A stretch of 64,000 bases of DNA from NCBI GenBank assembly GCA_002049455.2, contig KV918809.1:62001-126000 (forward strand). The letters run 5' to 3'. The first letter of the stretch is position 1. Every line of letters begins with the position of its first letter. Below the pieces are notes generated by a model. The model ran no database searches, was not told where the DNA came from, and saw only the letters and a program-made list of their open reading frames with translations. The position numbers were made by a program, and so were the translations under genes. This document shows positions 11,130-22,600 of this stretch, piece after piece. The stretch comes from Porphyra umbilicalis (taxonomy: Eukaryota; Rhodophyta; Bangiophyceae; Bangiales; Bangiaceae).

Positions 11130-12490
11130 CTGTCGGGACGAGAGAGGGGGGCGACGGCGCCCTGCAGCTGGTAGACGTGTCGGAGGCGTTGCGGACGGCC
11201 GAAGCGGCGACCGGCACCGCCGCCATCGGCACCACGTCGAACGACGTCGACGAGGCGACAGGCGTCAGCACCGGCGAGGCGTCCGACGTCATCCTTCCGG
11301 TCGCCTTTGCCGCGGCGGTCAACGGCAGCCTGTCGGTTGCCTCCGCCAGGGCGGTCGACGCCCCGCCTGCCAGCTTGTTGGCGGCGTTGTGGACGGCCGT
11401 AGGGGCGACCGCCACCGCCGCCGTCGGCACCACGTCGACTGACGCCGACGAGGCGACCGGCGTCAACACCGTCGAGGCGTCCTACTGTAGCCTGCCAGTC
11501 GCCCCTGCCACGGCGCTCGACGCGCAGTCGGTCTGTGAGTCGGCGGGTTTGAAGACGGCCGCAGCGGCGACCGCCACCGCCGCCGTCGGCACCGCGCCAG
11601 ACGACTCCGACGAGGCGAGAGAGGTCAAGACAGGAGACGCGGACGACGGCACCCTGCTCGCAGCCTCTGCCTCGCCGGCCGATGCCCCGCCTGCCGACGT
11701 GTCGGCGGCGTTCTGGACGGCCGTAGCGGTGACGGGCACCGCCGCCGTCGGCACCACGTTGTCCGTGGTAGACGAGGCGGCAGACGTCAACACCGGGGAG
11801 GCGTCGGACTGCAGCCCACCGGTCGCCTCTTCCTTGCTGGCCGAAGCGCAGCCTTTGGACGCGTGTAAGCGACTGAGGACGGCCGCAGCGGCGATAGCAA
11901 CCGCCGCCGTCGGCGCCACGTCGACCCCCGCCGACGAGTTGGAAGGCCTCAAGACTGGGGAGGCGGTCAACGGCACCCTGCGTGTCGCATCTACCTCGCC
12001 GGCCGACGCGCAGCCAGTCGACGCGCTGCCGGCCTGCGCAGCGGTAGGGTGGGCGTCGCACGTGGCGGCGACCACGGCCCCCGCTGACGGTGCCACGCCG
12101 ACCGCCGCGCTCGAGACGGTGGTCGGCCGCGAAGGCAAGGCGGCAAACTGCAACCTGGCCATCTCTCCAGCCGCGGCGGCCAACGTCCAGCCAGCCGAAG
12201 CGGTGGTGGGTTGGGGTAGACGCGGCCTCGACCACCGTCGCCGCTGTTTTTGCCAAGCCAATCGCCGCAGACCACGCGGTGGCCACGAACCAAGAGCCGG
12301 CGGGCGACACCAAAGTTCTGGTCCCATATGCTGCGGGCGCCGACGTGGAGCCGGCCGACGCGGTAGCGGTGGTCGGGACAGACGAGGCGGGAACCGCCGA
12401 CGCCGCTATCTCCGCCAAGCCGACGGACGCCAGTTTGGTGGTGGATGCATGCGACCAACAGGCGTGCTTGGGCACGCTTACGGTCTCGTA
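11130..12490 (+). repeat. 162 bp (54-codon) tandem repeat array, PAD-repeat family
   Basis: Copies of GACGGCC lie at 11194, 11392, 11554, 11716 and 11878, spaced 198, 162, 162 and 162 bases apart. All spacings are multiples of three, so the frame stays open. The repeat encodes a unit like ADAxPADVSAAFWTAVA...TAAVGTTxxDxDEA...VNTGEASD. The frame is open from an ATG at 10364 through this array into the transposase C-half at 12620. The segment 10364-11100 before the array shows no recognisable domain. Confidence 0.6.
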
Positions 12491-12619
12491 AGCCACCCCC
12501 GGCAACGAGCAGCTGGTAGACGCGTCGCTGTTGGAGGGGTGCGGCGGTTACCGCGTCACCGCTGGCGCGAAGCCGACTGTAAAGTACGAGGCGCACAGGT
12601 TGTGCTCGTCGGGTGTGTG

Positions 12620-14074
12620 ATGGCGGATCCCGTCGCTCTCGATGCTGCGGGTGGCGATGGCGGCGCGGCGCGGGCATCGAGCGACTTCATTTTCGCTACC
12701 GTCGCGTCGGTTTTCCCGCCCACCGACGACGCTGATCTGGAGCTGGACCGGTGGCGCAAGGTGCGCGTCTTCGTGTCGGCGTTTTTGGCGGAGCCAGTGC
12801 TCAACATGTTCAGCGGATGCGACATGCTGGACGTGGAGGTCTTGGCGCGGGCCCTGATCGCTGGCGTGCGCAGTGAGTTTTGGCTCGACTACCTCGATTG
12901 TGTCCAGAGCGTCGTCTTCGTCTGGCAGTTCCTGTTGCTGATAAGCGACCAGATGGACGCGTCGCCAGCGCTAAGCCGCTCTGTTGGTGAGCTCCTCTTC
13001 TTCGCATGCCGCACGGACGCGCAGGCGCTGGTGCTTTGGGAGTCCAGGGCCGGCGAGGACGCCAAGAAGTTCAAGGACGAGTGGGCGGACGCCTCGGTTG
13101 AGAAGCACGAGGCGTGACTGCTGAGCCAGGGCGTCCGCGACGCGGAAACGCACGTGGTCGCAGTCGGACCGAGCGCGGCCCGCGTCACTGAGCAAGCCAA
13201 CGAGCTGCGCTCCGGCCAGGCTTGGCCTGGCCGACAGGCGGTTCGCGCCTTCCTTGAGGACTACACGGCCGAGCGGCAGCGGAAGAAGGCGGCTGACAAG
13301 CGAGCGGCCGACAAGGCGGGCGGCAAGAAGGGTGGCAAGAACGGCGGCAAGAAGGACGGCAAGGGCGGGGAAAATGCCGGCAAGAAGAAGGAGCGCAAGG
13401 CCTGGGATGAGGATGACTGCCGTCACCACTTTCCCGACAATGTCCTGCGCGCACCTGGGGTCCTCACGTTCATGTGTGGTTGCGGTTACATTGTCGGCTT
13501 CGAGCTACTGCGGGAAACGAAGAGCCCGGCTCACGTCGTGTAGTCTTTGTCGCAACGGTTTGTAAAGCTCCCTCGAGTCGTTTATTTTGACACTGCTTGC
13601 CAAGGACAGCGCAACGCCCTTCGACGTGTGCCGTGGCTCCTGCATCAGTCCCTGACGGCCTGGTTCGTGGACCGCTTTCACCGTGTTGGCCACAACTGCT
13701 CGCCGGTATTCAACGCCGACCAGTACCCGGTGCTGTCCCAGGGGCACGACACATCGGGTGCCGAGAGGCAGCACTCCATCAAGAAGAAGTACAAGAACGC
13801 CCTCACCTACATGACGCAGCGGCGCTTCATCGTTCGCTCCCGCTATATTGCGGCCCACAACAACATCCGCTTGTCTCAGAGGCGACAAGCCCGCAAACTC
13901 AACGCCGCCGGCCGTCTTCCGGGCGAGGCCAAGACGTCGAAGGAGATCCAACATCACCCAGTCGAAACGTATTTCCACTGGAATATCGTACAGCACTGTG
14001 AGCGTGAAGGGTGCAACTGTCGTGGGGGGGAGATAGGGCAGGGTGAGGCGTTTGGGCTCGAGACCAAGTCATAG
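12620..14074 (+). pseudogene. KDZ/Zisupton-like transposase C-terminal half, with two in-frame stops
   Basis: From ATG 12620 one frame runs to TAG at 14072-14074, interrupted by TGA at 13115-13117 and TAG at 13541-13543. Both stops lie inside otherwise continuous homology, and no frameshift is needed. Landmarks are a helical region (to ~13115), a Lys/Gly-rich linker (13300-13400), DDCRHHFPDN followed by a Cys-Gly-Cys strand and GFELLRETKSP, then LPRVVYFDTACQ (candidate second catalytic Asp at 13589), FVDRFHRVGHNCS, and GAERQHS (candidate catalytic Glu at 13763). This order matches the core of KDZ/Zisupton transposases. The first catalytic Asp and Cys cluster are in the gene at 5093. Readthrough or a recent loss of function are both possible, and two sense-to-stop changes are the simplest view. 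Confidence 0.7.
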
Positions 14075-14089
14075 CAACAAAACGTTTTC

Positions 14090-16780
14090 CCCGGGTGTTC
14101 AACATGCTCCCATGTTCATGAAGAAGGAACCGTTGAACTAGAAGGACTCTAGCGGGATGCCGGCGGCTTGCAGGAGGTGTAGCAGTCCGCGAGGGCCGCA
14201 ACCGCGCCGCACGGAAAGGCCAACGCCCGAAAGCCACGGACCACCCACCCTAACACCCACCACCCATCGCCCGCTACCGATGGCCCGCGCTCGTGCCGAC
14301 CGCGCACGCGTCGGGGTCGCCGCCACCGACCGCCGGCGGGGGCGGCGGCCAGCGGTGGGGGCGGCGCCAGCGGCGGGGGCGGCGGCAAGCGGAAACGGAG
14401 GCAGTCCGGGGCGGGGGCGGCGCCAACGACGGAAACAGCGGCCAGGGGCGGGGGCGGTGCCAGCGGCGGGGGCGGCGACAGCAGGGGTGGCGGCCGCCCA
14501 TCACACCGCCTCACCTTTTCGGAGGAGGAATCAACAACTGTACACTGCTGAGGTCGTCGACAGGTGTATACAGCACGACGGTGCGGGCACAGGGCAGAGG
14601 CATCCAGCACGCCTTCGGCGCAGGCACTCAACTAGGCCCGGAATGCGGCTGTGGAGAATTCTTCCGACGAGAGGGGCACAAGACAACGTATGCTCTGCTT
14701 CTGCGGATGTATCCTAACTGTTGGCCTGGCCGTGACTGAGCGAAAAGGTGTTACTCTTTTTGCATGTCCCCGGGGCCCCCTCTGCCCACTTTGTTCTTCT
14801 CGAAATATCTGCAAACGTCCGCAGGCTGACCCCTCCAGCGGCGCGCCCGGGCAGATGTCCGCACGCTACCCACTTCAACAGCACGTCTCGCACTCACTAC
14901 CTCCTGCCGGCGCGTGCGCCCCCGCGCGGTAGCACCGACTCAAATCGCCACTATCATCGCGCCCGTGCAGACTCTTGCTTCCATCGCGGCACGGCATTCA
15001 CTGAAGTGCGGCCGCGACAGCTCGCGCTCGTCGCCTCGCGCCGCCACGCCCCGCGAAGAGCGGATGCCTCCCTTTAGAGGCAGTGCGCACGACCATTCGC
15101 CCGGACCAGCGCGCGCCCCTGCGCAACACACGTGCTGGCGTGTGCCGTGCCGCCGCAACGGGCACCCCCACGCTGGCTGCCGCGTGGGCGCCACCGCCCT
15201 GGGGCACCAAAACGTCGCAGTGTCCGAGCAGCGGATGTGCCGTGATGAAAGTCGCATACGGCCTGGAACGGCGGCCAATGGAGCACGTAAGAGCCGGTGA
15301 CGTTGCCGTGCCGGCGGATTGGGTGGGTTCCTTTGTGGGCGAAGGAATACCTACGATCCGCCGGCACGCCGCCGTCATCTGGGCATACGGGCTCCATTGG
15401 CTGAGCTTGCCAGTACGCGACGTCATGCCATGCAGAGAGTGTCAGACTCAGGTAATTCTGCAGAGAGACGCGAACAGCCCAGAGAACACAAGGCCACAGG
15501 CGAGTGAGCATGCGCCAGCAGCGCAGAAAGCAGCATGCCACTGGCTGGTGGATATGTACTGGGGAGCTGCAGCCGTAACCGTGCGGGAAGGAGACGCACT
15601 CCTGGAGAATGGTGGAGAGAAACGGCAGTGGGAGGCTGCAAGATTCTCCTCGCAATGCTGCCCTGCCGTCCCTCGTGACCCGGCCTCAGCTGGTTGGATC
15701 AGCTGGTTGCAAAGATCGCCGACGAGCACAGCAATGACCTTAAGATATTACTCAAAAGCCAGCAGTTTCTGTCAGTACAGTGAGTTATGGCCATAAGATC
15801 GGGGGTTTTTTTGGCAAGGCCCTGGCAGTTGTTCACAGTAACCCCCCTTGACGACCTGGAAACGCGGGTCTTTTTCGGATGGCTGGCGATCTTATTGCGA
15901 GAAATCACTGAAACTCTAGATCTCGATCGGGAAGAATTTTGATCTCACACGGTTAGATCCTGGCGTCGTCTTGAGTGCGGGCCTCATTGGCGGAAGAGGC
16001 TCCAGGTAGAATCTGTATCTGACACACCATTGCCGAAGTTCGATCGCAACCATGAACTTTTTAAGACTTGCTGCCGAAGCTTGCATGCCAATACCTGTTC
16101 AGTTGCATGTGAGCCGGTCGTCCACCACCGGTTTCCTGCCCCTCCAGTTCCTGTTCTCATCAGGTCAGGCGGGTGGGGAGGAGGTGGCCACAACGTCGGC
16201 ACCCCATCCACGACACACACGCTGATTTTCGCAACGCGTACAGCGCGCCAGAATGGCCTTGCAGATCGCCTCTGTGGCAGCGTTTACATTGAGTGTCACC
16301 CCGCTGCGCAATTCGATGTCCTCCTGCTGCCCCCAGAGGGTGCTCTCTTGTGGTGTTGGCCTGATGAAAGGCCACGGGGATCCACGCAGCACCTTGGGGG
16401 CTCCACGCGGCAGTGTGGAGGCCCCCAGCGGCTTCTTTTGGCAGGACCCTCCAGGACCCTTTCTGGAACCCGCCCTGGTGCGCCTCAGCGCCACTCTCGT
16501 GGTCTTGGTGGCGGCCAGCCCATTCCCCCACATCACCGGTCTGTGACCACCCGACAGGTGCTCCGCAGTGGCGTGCCACCGTCACGACGGCACGGACCCG
16601 ACCTCTTCCGTTTGTGAGGGACAGCACTTTTTTTCTGCCTCTCCCGCTTCCCGGTACGGTCTCCCGGCGGCCCTATTGACTTTGGCGGCGGCCCTGAACG
16701 ACGTGTAAACCATCCCATGTGTGTACTCCCGCTGGGACTACCGCCACCATGCATGGTAACTCTCCATGCTTTCCCCACCC
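14090..16780. other. Gene-poor stretch with GC-rich minisatellite and interspersed repeats
   Basis: 14330-14480 is a GGCGGGGGCGGCGCCAGC-type minisatellite. 15245-15410 contains two related segments with the core CCAATGGAGC...GTGCCGGCGGAT facing each other as an inverted repeat. The rest has short open frames in all phases with no recognisable protein. I see no RNA gene. Confidence 0.4.
15245..15410. repeat. Inverted pair of the CCAATGGAGC interspersed repeat
   Basis: The left arm (15255-15330) matches 4235-4345 in reverse. The right arm (15348-15405) matches 24935-25010 in reverse complement. The arms are related to one another, so the segment can fold back. It may be the two ends of a small element or a solo junction. 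Confidence 0.45.
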
Positions 16781-16784
16781 CTTT

Positions 16785-16925
16785 TTTTTGCCTGAATACC
16801 CGATCCCCCCCACCTTCCTACCCCCCCCCCCCTGCTTTCGCACTCTCGCCCCTCGTTGTTGTGGTTCCCACTTCGCCCCCTTCATTTCCACTCCCTCTCA
16901 CACGGCCCACCCGCAAGGCGCCGCG
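16785..16925 (+). promoter_or_regulatory. C/T-rich leader tract
   Basis: A ~140-base stretch of almost pure C and T on the forward strand ends about 70 bases before the ATG at 16994. It resembles the tracts at other gene starts here, which supports a forward-strand transcription start. Confidence 0.35.
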
Positions 16926-16993
16926 TCGCAGTAGCTGCCGGTTAGCGAGCGTACGTCGCCGCAATCCAAGTGAACGCGACCTTCGTCGATATC

Positions 16994-17880
16994 ATGGGCG
17001 GCTGTCTGGCCACCGCAAACGAGTCGGTGGTCCAACGACAACCAGCTCATCCTGTCGCCGGCGTCGTCGGCCCCTGGCCGACCGCCGTCGACGAGGCCGT
17101 CGCCATCAATACGGTGTACGCGCCGGACGGCAACCGGCCCGGCCCGTCCATCTTGACCACCGACATGCTGGCCACCGAAGCGGCCGTGGTGGTCGACACG
17201 AACATTGCCACGACGGTCGCAGCCGCCGTTGGCGCCAGGGCAACCTCTGTCGAAGAGTTGGTGGTCGTTGACGAAAGGCAGGTGGCCGAAGGCTACCGCC
17301 CGGTCACGTCTTCCGAACACGCAGACGAGCAGCCTGAAGACGCAGAGGTGTGGGTGGGGGCGGGCTTGGTGGCGTCCACGGCGGCCGCCATCGGCGGCAA
17401 CTCTCCGGCCGAGGGCAAGCTCGCGTCCGCTGCTCCTGTGAGTACGGGGCCGGCCGATGCTGCGGTGTGGGTGGGGACGGGCGTGGCCGCGACCGCTGCC
17501 GCCCTCGTTGACGCCCAGCCAACCGCCGACGACCAAGTGCTCGCCACCACCAAGGGGGAGGCGGCCAAAGGCAGCCAGTCTTACCTTTTACATAGCCCGC
17601 CGACGTGTCGCCGGCTCACAGGCCAGGGGTGGTGGAGTCAGACGATGGGCCCACCGCCGCCGCCGCCATCGGCGAGAAGGCAGTCGGCGACGACATGCTG
17701 ATGGCCTGCACCAGCGGCGAAGTGGCTTCTGGGACGCTGCTGATGGTGACGGCTCCTGCCAACGCTCCGGCGCGCCGACCGGCGCGCACCCTGCTATTGT
17801 GTCGCCGTTGGCCCACAGACGTAGTCACGCTGCTGCGACCGTCGTCGGGGCCAATGACGCGCCAAGCCGACGGCGTCTGA
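16994..17880 (+). pseudogene. Ala/Thr/Asp repeat gene of the PAD-repeat family, probably frame-disrupted
   Basis: From ATG 16994 the frame encodes 235 residues ending at 17701. The peptide repeats patterns such as VWVGTGVAATAAALVDAQP and GEAAKGSQ, the same style as the 162 bp array at 11-12.5 kb. Near 17590 the pattern jumps to another forward frame (GEVASGTLLMVTAPANAP...) that stays open to 17880, suggesting one indel. The copies of GTGTGGGTGGG at 17348 and 17465 are 117 bases apart. The C/T-rich leader upstream supports this start. Function is unknown. Confidence 0.4.
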
Positions 17881-18273
17881 CAAGGCGGTGGCCGTCTAGA
17901 CGGAGGACGCGGCCGGCGGCAGTGTGCCGGCAGCGACTGCCGCGCACTTCATCGTGCAGCAGGCGGACGTGCGGCGACGGGCGGCTGTGGCGGAGGCGGT
18001 TGTCGTTGTGACCGTCGATGCGGTCCTCCATAGCCGTCAGCGTGGCGGTGTTGGATGGAGAGCGGCTGCAGGGGGGCCACGCGGGTGGGATGTCGGATGG
18101 GAATGTGATTCTCGTCGTCGCTAGCACGCGTCGCCGGTTGGGGTAGGACGGTGGGGTGTGTTGACGAGAACTCTACCCATGATATAGCATGCATACCCTC
18201 GGGCTCTCGAACGCAGCCAACATCAATGAGGTAGTGGACAAAGAAAATATGAACGTATGTAACCAGACTTGAG

Positions 18274-18540
18274 CTACTCAAAGCATCCGTGTGACTGCGG
18301 ATGCACGTCGTCGTCCTCCCCCGCCGCACCTTTGTGGTCCTTGCACGCACTGTCAGTGCGGTACATCAAGTCCCAGACACTACCCGCAAACTCAGCGATA
18401 ACCCCGCGGAGGAGCCTACGCCACTCGGTGTCTGTCTCGCCCACCGACACAAAAAGCAGTTCACAGATCGTAATACAAAACACAGGACGCGAAAAGCACC
18501 CCTCCCGCACGGTGCGGAACAAACGCTGCGCCTTGAACAT
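18274..18540 (-). CDS. Small hypothetical protein (88 aa)
   Basis: ATG at 18540, stop at 18274. The composition is natural, with few low-complexity runs: Cys- and aromatic-containing N-terminal half (GCFSRPVFCITICELLFVSV), then an amphipathic segment (TEWRRLLRGVIAEF) and an acidic tail. It starts 6 bases after the stop of the small frame at 18547-18729 on the same strand. The two could be parts of one gene joined by a small intron, since the junction carries ACTAAG (branch-point-like) and CAG. No family is recognised. Confidence 0.35.
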   Translation of the reverse strand: MFKAQRLFRTVREGCFSRPVFCITICELLFVSVGETDTEWRRLLRGVIAEFAGSVWDLMYRTDSACKDHKGAAGEDDDVHPQSHGCFE

Positions 18541-18546
18541 GTTTGC

Positions 18547-18729
18547 TTAGTTGGGGGGCGGCAACAGCTTGACGACGTGTGTTGCCACCAAGCGCAAAAC
18601 TTCGTGAGCGATGAAGGCGGTGACGGCTGCGTGCGCCTCCCCGCGCTTGACCGCCGCCAGGTACATCGGGTGCTTCAAGGGCGCGGTGCGGTCAGTGTGG
18701 AGGCAAACCGGAATGTGGGGGGCGTCCAT
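18547..18729 (-). CDS. Small hypothetical protein (60 aa)
   Basis: ATG at 18729 in a strong context (GACCATGGAC), stop TAA at 18547. The peptide MDAPHIPVCLHTDRTAPLKH... continues into a predicted helix (AAVTAFIAHEVLRLVATHVV). A C/T-rich tract on the coding strand lies directly upstream (18730-18880), as at other gene starts. No family is recognised. It may be the first exon of a gene that continues into 18274-18540. Confidence 0.4.
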   Translation of the reverse strand: MDAPHIPVCLHTDRTAPLKHPMYLAAVKRGEAHAAVTAFIAHEVLRLVATHVVKLLPPPN

Positions 18730-18734
18730 GGTCA

Positions 18735-18880
18735 GGGAGAGTGGAGTAAGAGGGAGGATGGGAAAGGCGGGGAATGAGGAAGCGAAGTGAAGTGGAGGAA
18801 ACGGGGATGAGGGGGGGCGGGCGGAAAGAGAAGCGCACACATGAGCGGGGCAGATGGCGAGGGGCAAGGAGATGATGCTG
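18735..18880 (-). promoter_or_regulatory. C/T-rich leader tract of the small reverse gene
   Basis: The reverse strand here is C/T-rich and ends at the ATG at 18729. Upstream, 18880-19600 contains nothing clearly coding; it is probably the 3' flank of the large reverse gene. Confidence 0.35.
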
Positions 18881-19615
18881 GGTACGAACGAGGCCAGCGG
18901 GTGGCATGATATACTCCCCGATGGAGGCGGGTGCCTGCGACCACCGCGAGCGCCTCGAGGACCACCCGAGCAGCCCCCCCACCCGCCCCCTGAAGGGCAT
19001 GCTCTGGGGCAGCTCCCAAAAAGGCGGTCACCCCTTCTTGCGTCCACCGTACTTTGGGGTCAGGCCTGCCATAGAATTTGATCACGTGAACTACTTCTCT
19101 TCATATTTTTTTGCGACTGCTGCACTTTTCACGACGATGGATACTAACTCCAGGAGAAAATACAAACCGCTTCATCATTGAACTCGTCTTCTTCCTGGAG
19201 CTGTCTTGCGTTGTGTGTGAGTCCCATCCAGAAACCGTACGCTTGGCAGCCGAGCGCGGCGAGGCATGTTTTTCTGTCATTGAGCTGTCCATTGCATGAT
19301 TCAGAGCCTACCATTGCCTACGCACTCAATGTACAAAGCAGTCCAAAAGGTCAAGCGGAGAGAAACATGATGAACGCCAACATAGACACGGCAAGAACAC
19401 TTCAGTCCGCATCTTCAACGCCCTTGGCCGCCGCGCCCCGTCTTACGGGGCGACCGTCGCACCAGCTTCTTCGTTGGCTCTTGTTGCGCCGACTTGGCGG
19501 CCGACGCTCTCCGGAAAGACTTGGGGGCCGGCTCTTCCGCATTGCGCACAGTGTCGCCAGGGCTAGCTCGTGGTCGCTTTGAACCACGACGACGGGCCGC
19601 CTGGTCTCCACCCCG

Positions 19616-22600
19616 TCAAGCTGTCGGGCTTGCGGAAGCCTCGCCGTCCTCCCTCGCCGACGTACCGCCCGTCGCTAACGGTGGCGACGGGGTCAGCGCC
19701 GTATTCGTGGCGGCCACTGCAACCGCAATGCCGGAGAGTGAGGGCCTTGGGGGGGACGCCGACGTGGCAGTTGGCGCGCGGCTTCCGCGCGCAACTGACG
19801 TCGGTGTATTCGCGGGGTTTCGCTCTTGGGGAGCCGACGCCGACGCTTTGGTGGTCCCCCGCGTCGCCGTTGCGGGCGTCCCTTTTCGCAGGGTTGCCTT
19901 CGTTGCAGCACAAGTTGTGCGCACGGCCGGTGTCGTTGCCCGCCTTGACGCCGCCGCCGTCGATGACCCGGCGGCCGCCCGCATCGCCTTGGCGTGCGCA
20001 CCCCTTGTTGATGGCGCGGAATTTGTCTCGGGCCGCAACGGCGGCTTGGGCCGCAGCGGCGGCTTAGATGCCACTCGCGCCTTGCGCGCCACTGGCGGCT
20101 CGGCCGACGGGGGCCTAGGAACCGATGCCAGCTTGGCCGGCGGCGGCGGCTTGGCCGCTGTCGGCGGCTGGGCCTCAGGCGTCTGGGCCAAGGGCGGCTT
20201 GGGCACCGCAGGTGGCTTGGCCGGCGGCGGCGGCCTGGCCGCTGGCGGCCGTCTTGGGGCTGGCTCCGGTTTGGGTGCGCCAGCCGCAGCGGCTGCTGCC
20301 AGCTGCCTCGCTGCTATCGACCTCACAGAAGGGGCGGCAGTTACCGCCGACGTCCTTGGTGCCGCCCTTAGCCGCCGTGGTGGGGCTGCAGCCGTGGGCC
20401 ACTTGGGTGGCGGGGCAGGAGCACCCGCCAGACGTGCCGTTCCGCCTTCCTGGACTGCCTCAGGCGTCAGCTTGTGGAGCTGCCGCTCGTTGGGCGGCAT
20501 CTCGTCGTGCGGCATCTCGTCGGGAGCCGGTAAATCGGCGAGAGGACCGCCGGGTTCCGGTGAGTCGGGCGTCGGTGAGACGGTAGACGGGGTTTCGGGG
20601 GGCGAGGCTTGGGGCTGTAGTCTCAGGGGAGAACCGGAAGAGGGCTCGACAGCTGAGACGGAAGCGCTGGCATTTTTCGAGGACGGCGACAGGGATGCGG
20701 AGGGCGGCCGCGCATGGACGCCGATGGCGGCGGGCACCACCGGAAACACAGAAAACGCCGTAGACGCAATCGGGGGTGGCTTATGAGATGACGCTGCCGT
20801 TGTTGCCGACGGCGCCGCTGTTGACGCACTTGACTGCTCGTTCCTGCTCTCTGTTGAAGTCGACGATGGCGTCGCCCTCGCAGCGGCCGCTGATCCGACG
20901 GCACGAGATGATTTTGGCAGCAGTGCGCGCGCCCACGGCGAATTTGCTGCCTGAACCTCTTGCGCCGTAGGGGGCAACCGCGCCCACGTGGAGTCTGGCA
21001 CCATCGGCGTCAGCAGCGGAGGTGGCTGAGGAAGCGTTGTCCATGCCAGTAGGGCCGCCGTCGGAGGCCGCTGAGTACGCGACTGTGCAGCAGGCGACGG
21101 TTTCGTCGGAACCGCCACAGCCGCAGCGGCAACCGCAATGGTCGACGCCGCAGCCCCACCCGGCGTTTTCGACCTCATCCTATGCGTCCCTGCCGCCCCT
21201 GCCCTTGCCACAGCCGGCCCTGGCACCGCAGTGCTTTCCGCCAACGACGTTGCCGCCGACATCGATGCCGCCACCGTCCATGCCGCCGTCGCACTTGCCG
21301 CAACCATCGGAGCCACCGTCGCCCCTGCCGCCACCTTCGGAGCCACCGTCGCCCCTGCCGCCACCGTCGGTGCCTCTACCGCTGGAGCCGAAGCCGCAGG
21401 TGCCACCACATTCGGCTCCGCCACCGTCGGTGCCGCCGCCGTGCCTGTGAACGCCGTTCTTGCAGCAGGCGGCCTTGCCGCCGCCGTTGGTGCCGCCACC
21501 GTCCGTACCCCCGCCGTGCGTGCAGGTGCCATCCTTGCCGCGGACGGCATTGCTGACGCCGTCGGTGCCGCCGCCGTCGGTGCCGCCGCCGCGCCCGTCA
21601 ACGACGTTCTTGCAGCAGGCGGCCTTGCCGCCGCCGTTGGTGCCGTCACCATCCGTACCCCCGCCGTGCTTGCAGGCGCCGTCCTTGCCACAGACGGCAT
21701 TGCCGACGCCATTAGGGATGCCGCAGTTGGTGCCGCAGCCGTGCTTGTGTACGCCGCCCTTGCAGCAGGCGGCCTTGCCGCCGCCGTTGGTGCCGCCACC
21801 GTCCGTACCCCCGCCGTGCCTGCAGGTGCCATCCTTGCCGCGGACGGCATTGCTGACGCCGTCGGTGCCGCCGCCGTCGGTGCCGCCGCCGCGCCCGTCA
21901 ACGACGTTCTTGCCGCAGGCGGCCTTGCCGCCGCCGTTGGTGCCGTCACCATCCGTACCCCCGCCGTGCTTGCAGGCGCCATCCTTGCCACAGACGGCAT
22001 TGCCGACGCCATTAGGGATGCCGCAGTTGGTGCCGCAGCCGTGCTTGTGTACGCCGCCCTTGCAGCAGGCGGCCTTGCCGCCGCCGTTGGTGCCGCCACC
22101 GTCCGTACCCCCGCCGTGCCTGCAGGTGCCATCCTTGCCGCAGACGGCCTTGCCGACGCCGTCGGTGCCGCCGCCGTCGGTGCCGCTGCCGCGCCCGTCA
22201 ACGACGTTCTTGCAGCAGGCGGCCTTGCCGCCGCCGTTGGTGCCGTCACCATCCGTACCCCGGCCGTGCTTGCAGGCGCCGTCCTTGCCGCAGACGGCAT
22301 TGCCGACGTCATTGGGGATGTCACCGTTGGTGCCGCAGCCGTGTTTGTGGACGCCGACCTTGCAGCAGGCGGCCTTTTCGCCGCCGTCTGTACCGCGGTC
22401 GGCGTTGTTACAGCCTTACGTTTAAACGCCGTCCTTGCCGCAGATGGCCTTGCAGCCGCCGTTGGTGCAGCCACCGTCCTTTCCGCAGACGGCCTTGCGG
22501 CCACCGTTGGTGCCGTCGCCGTCCTTGCCGCAGGCGGCCTTGTCGCCGCCGTTGGTGCCGCTGCCGTCATTACCGCAGGCAGCATTGCCGCCGCCGTTGG

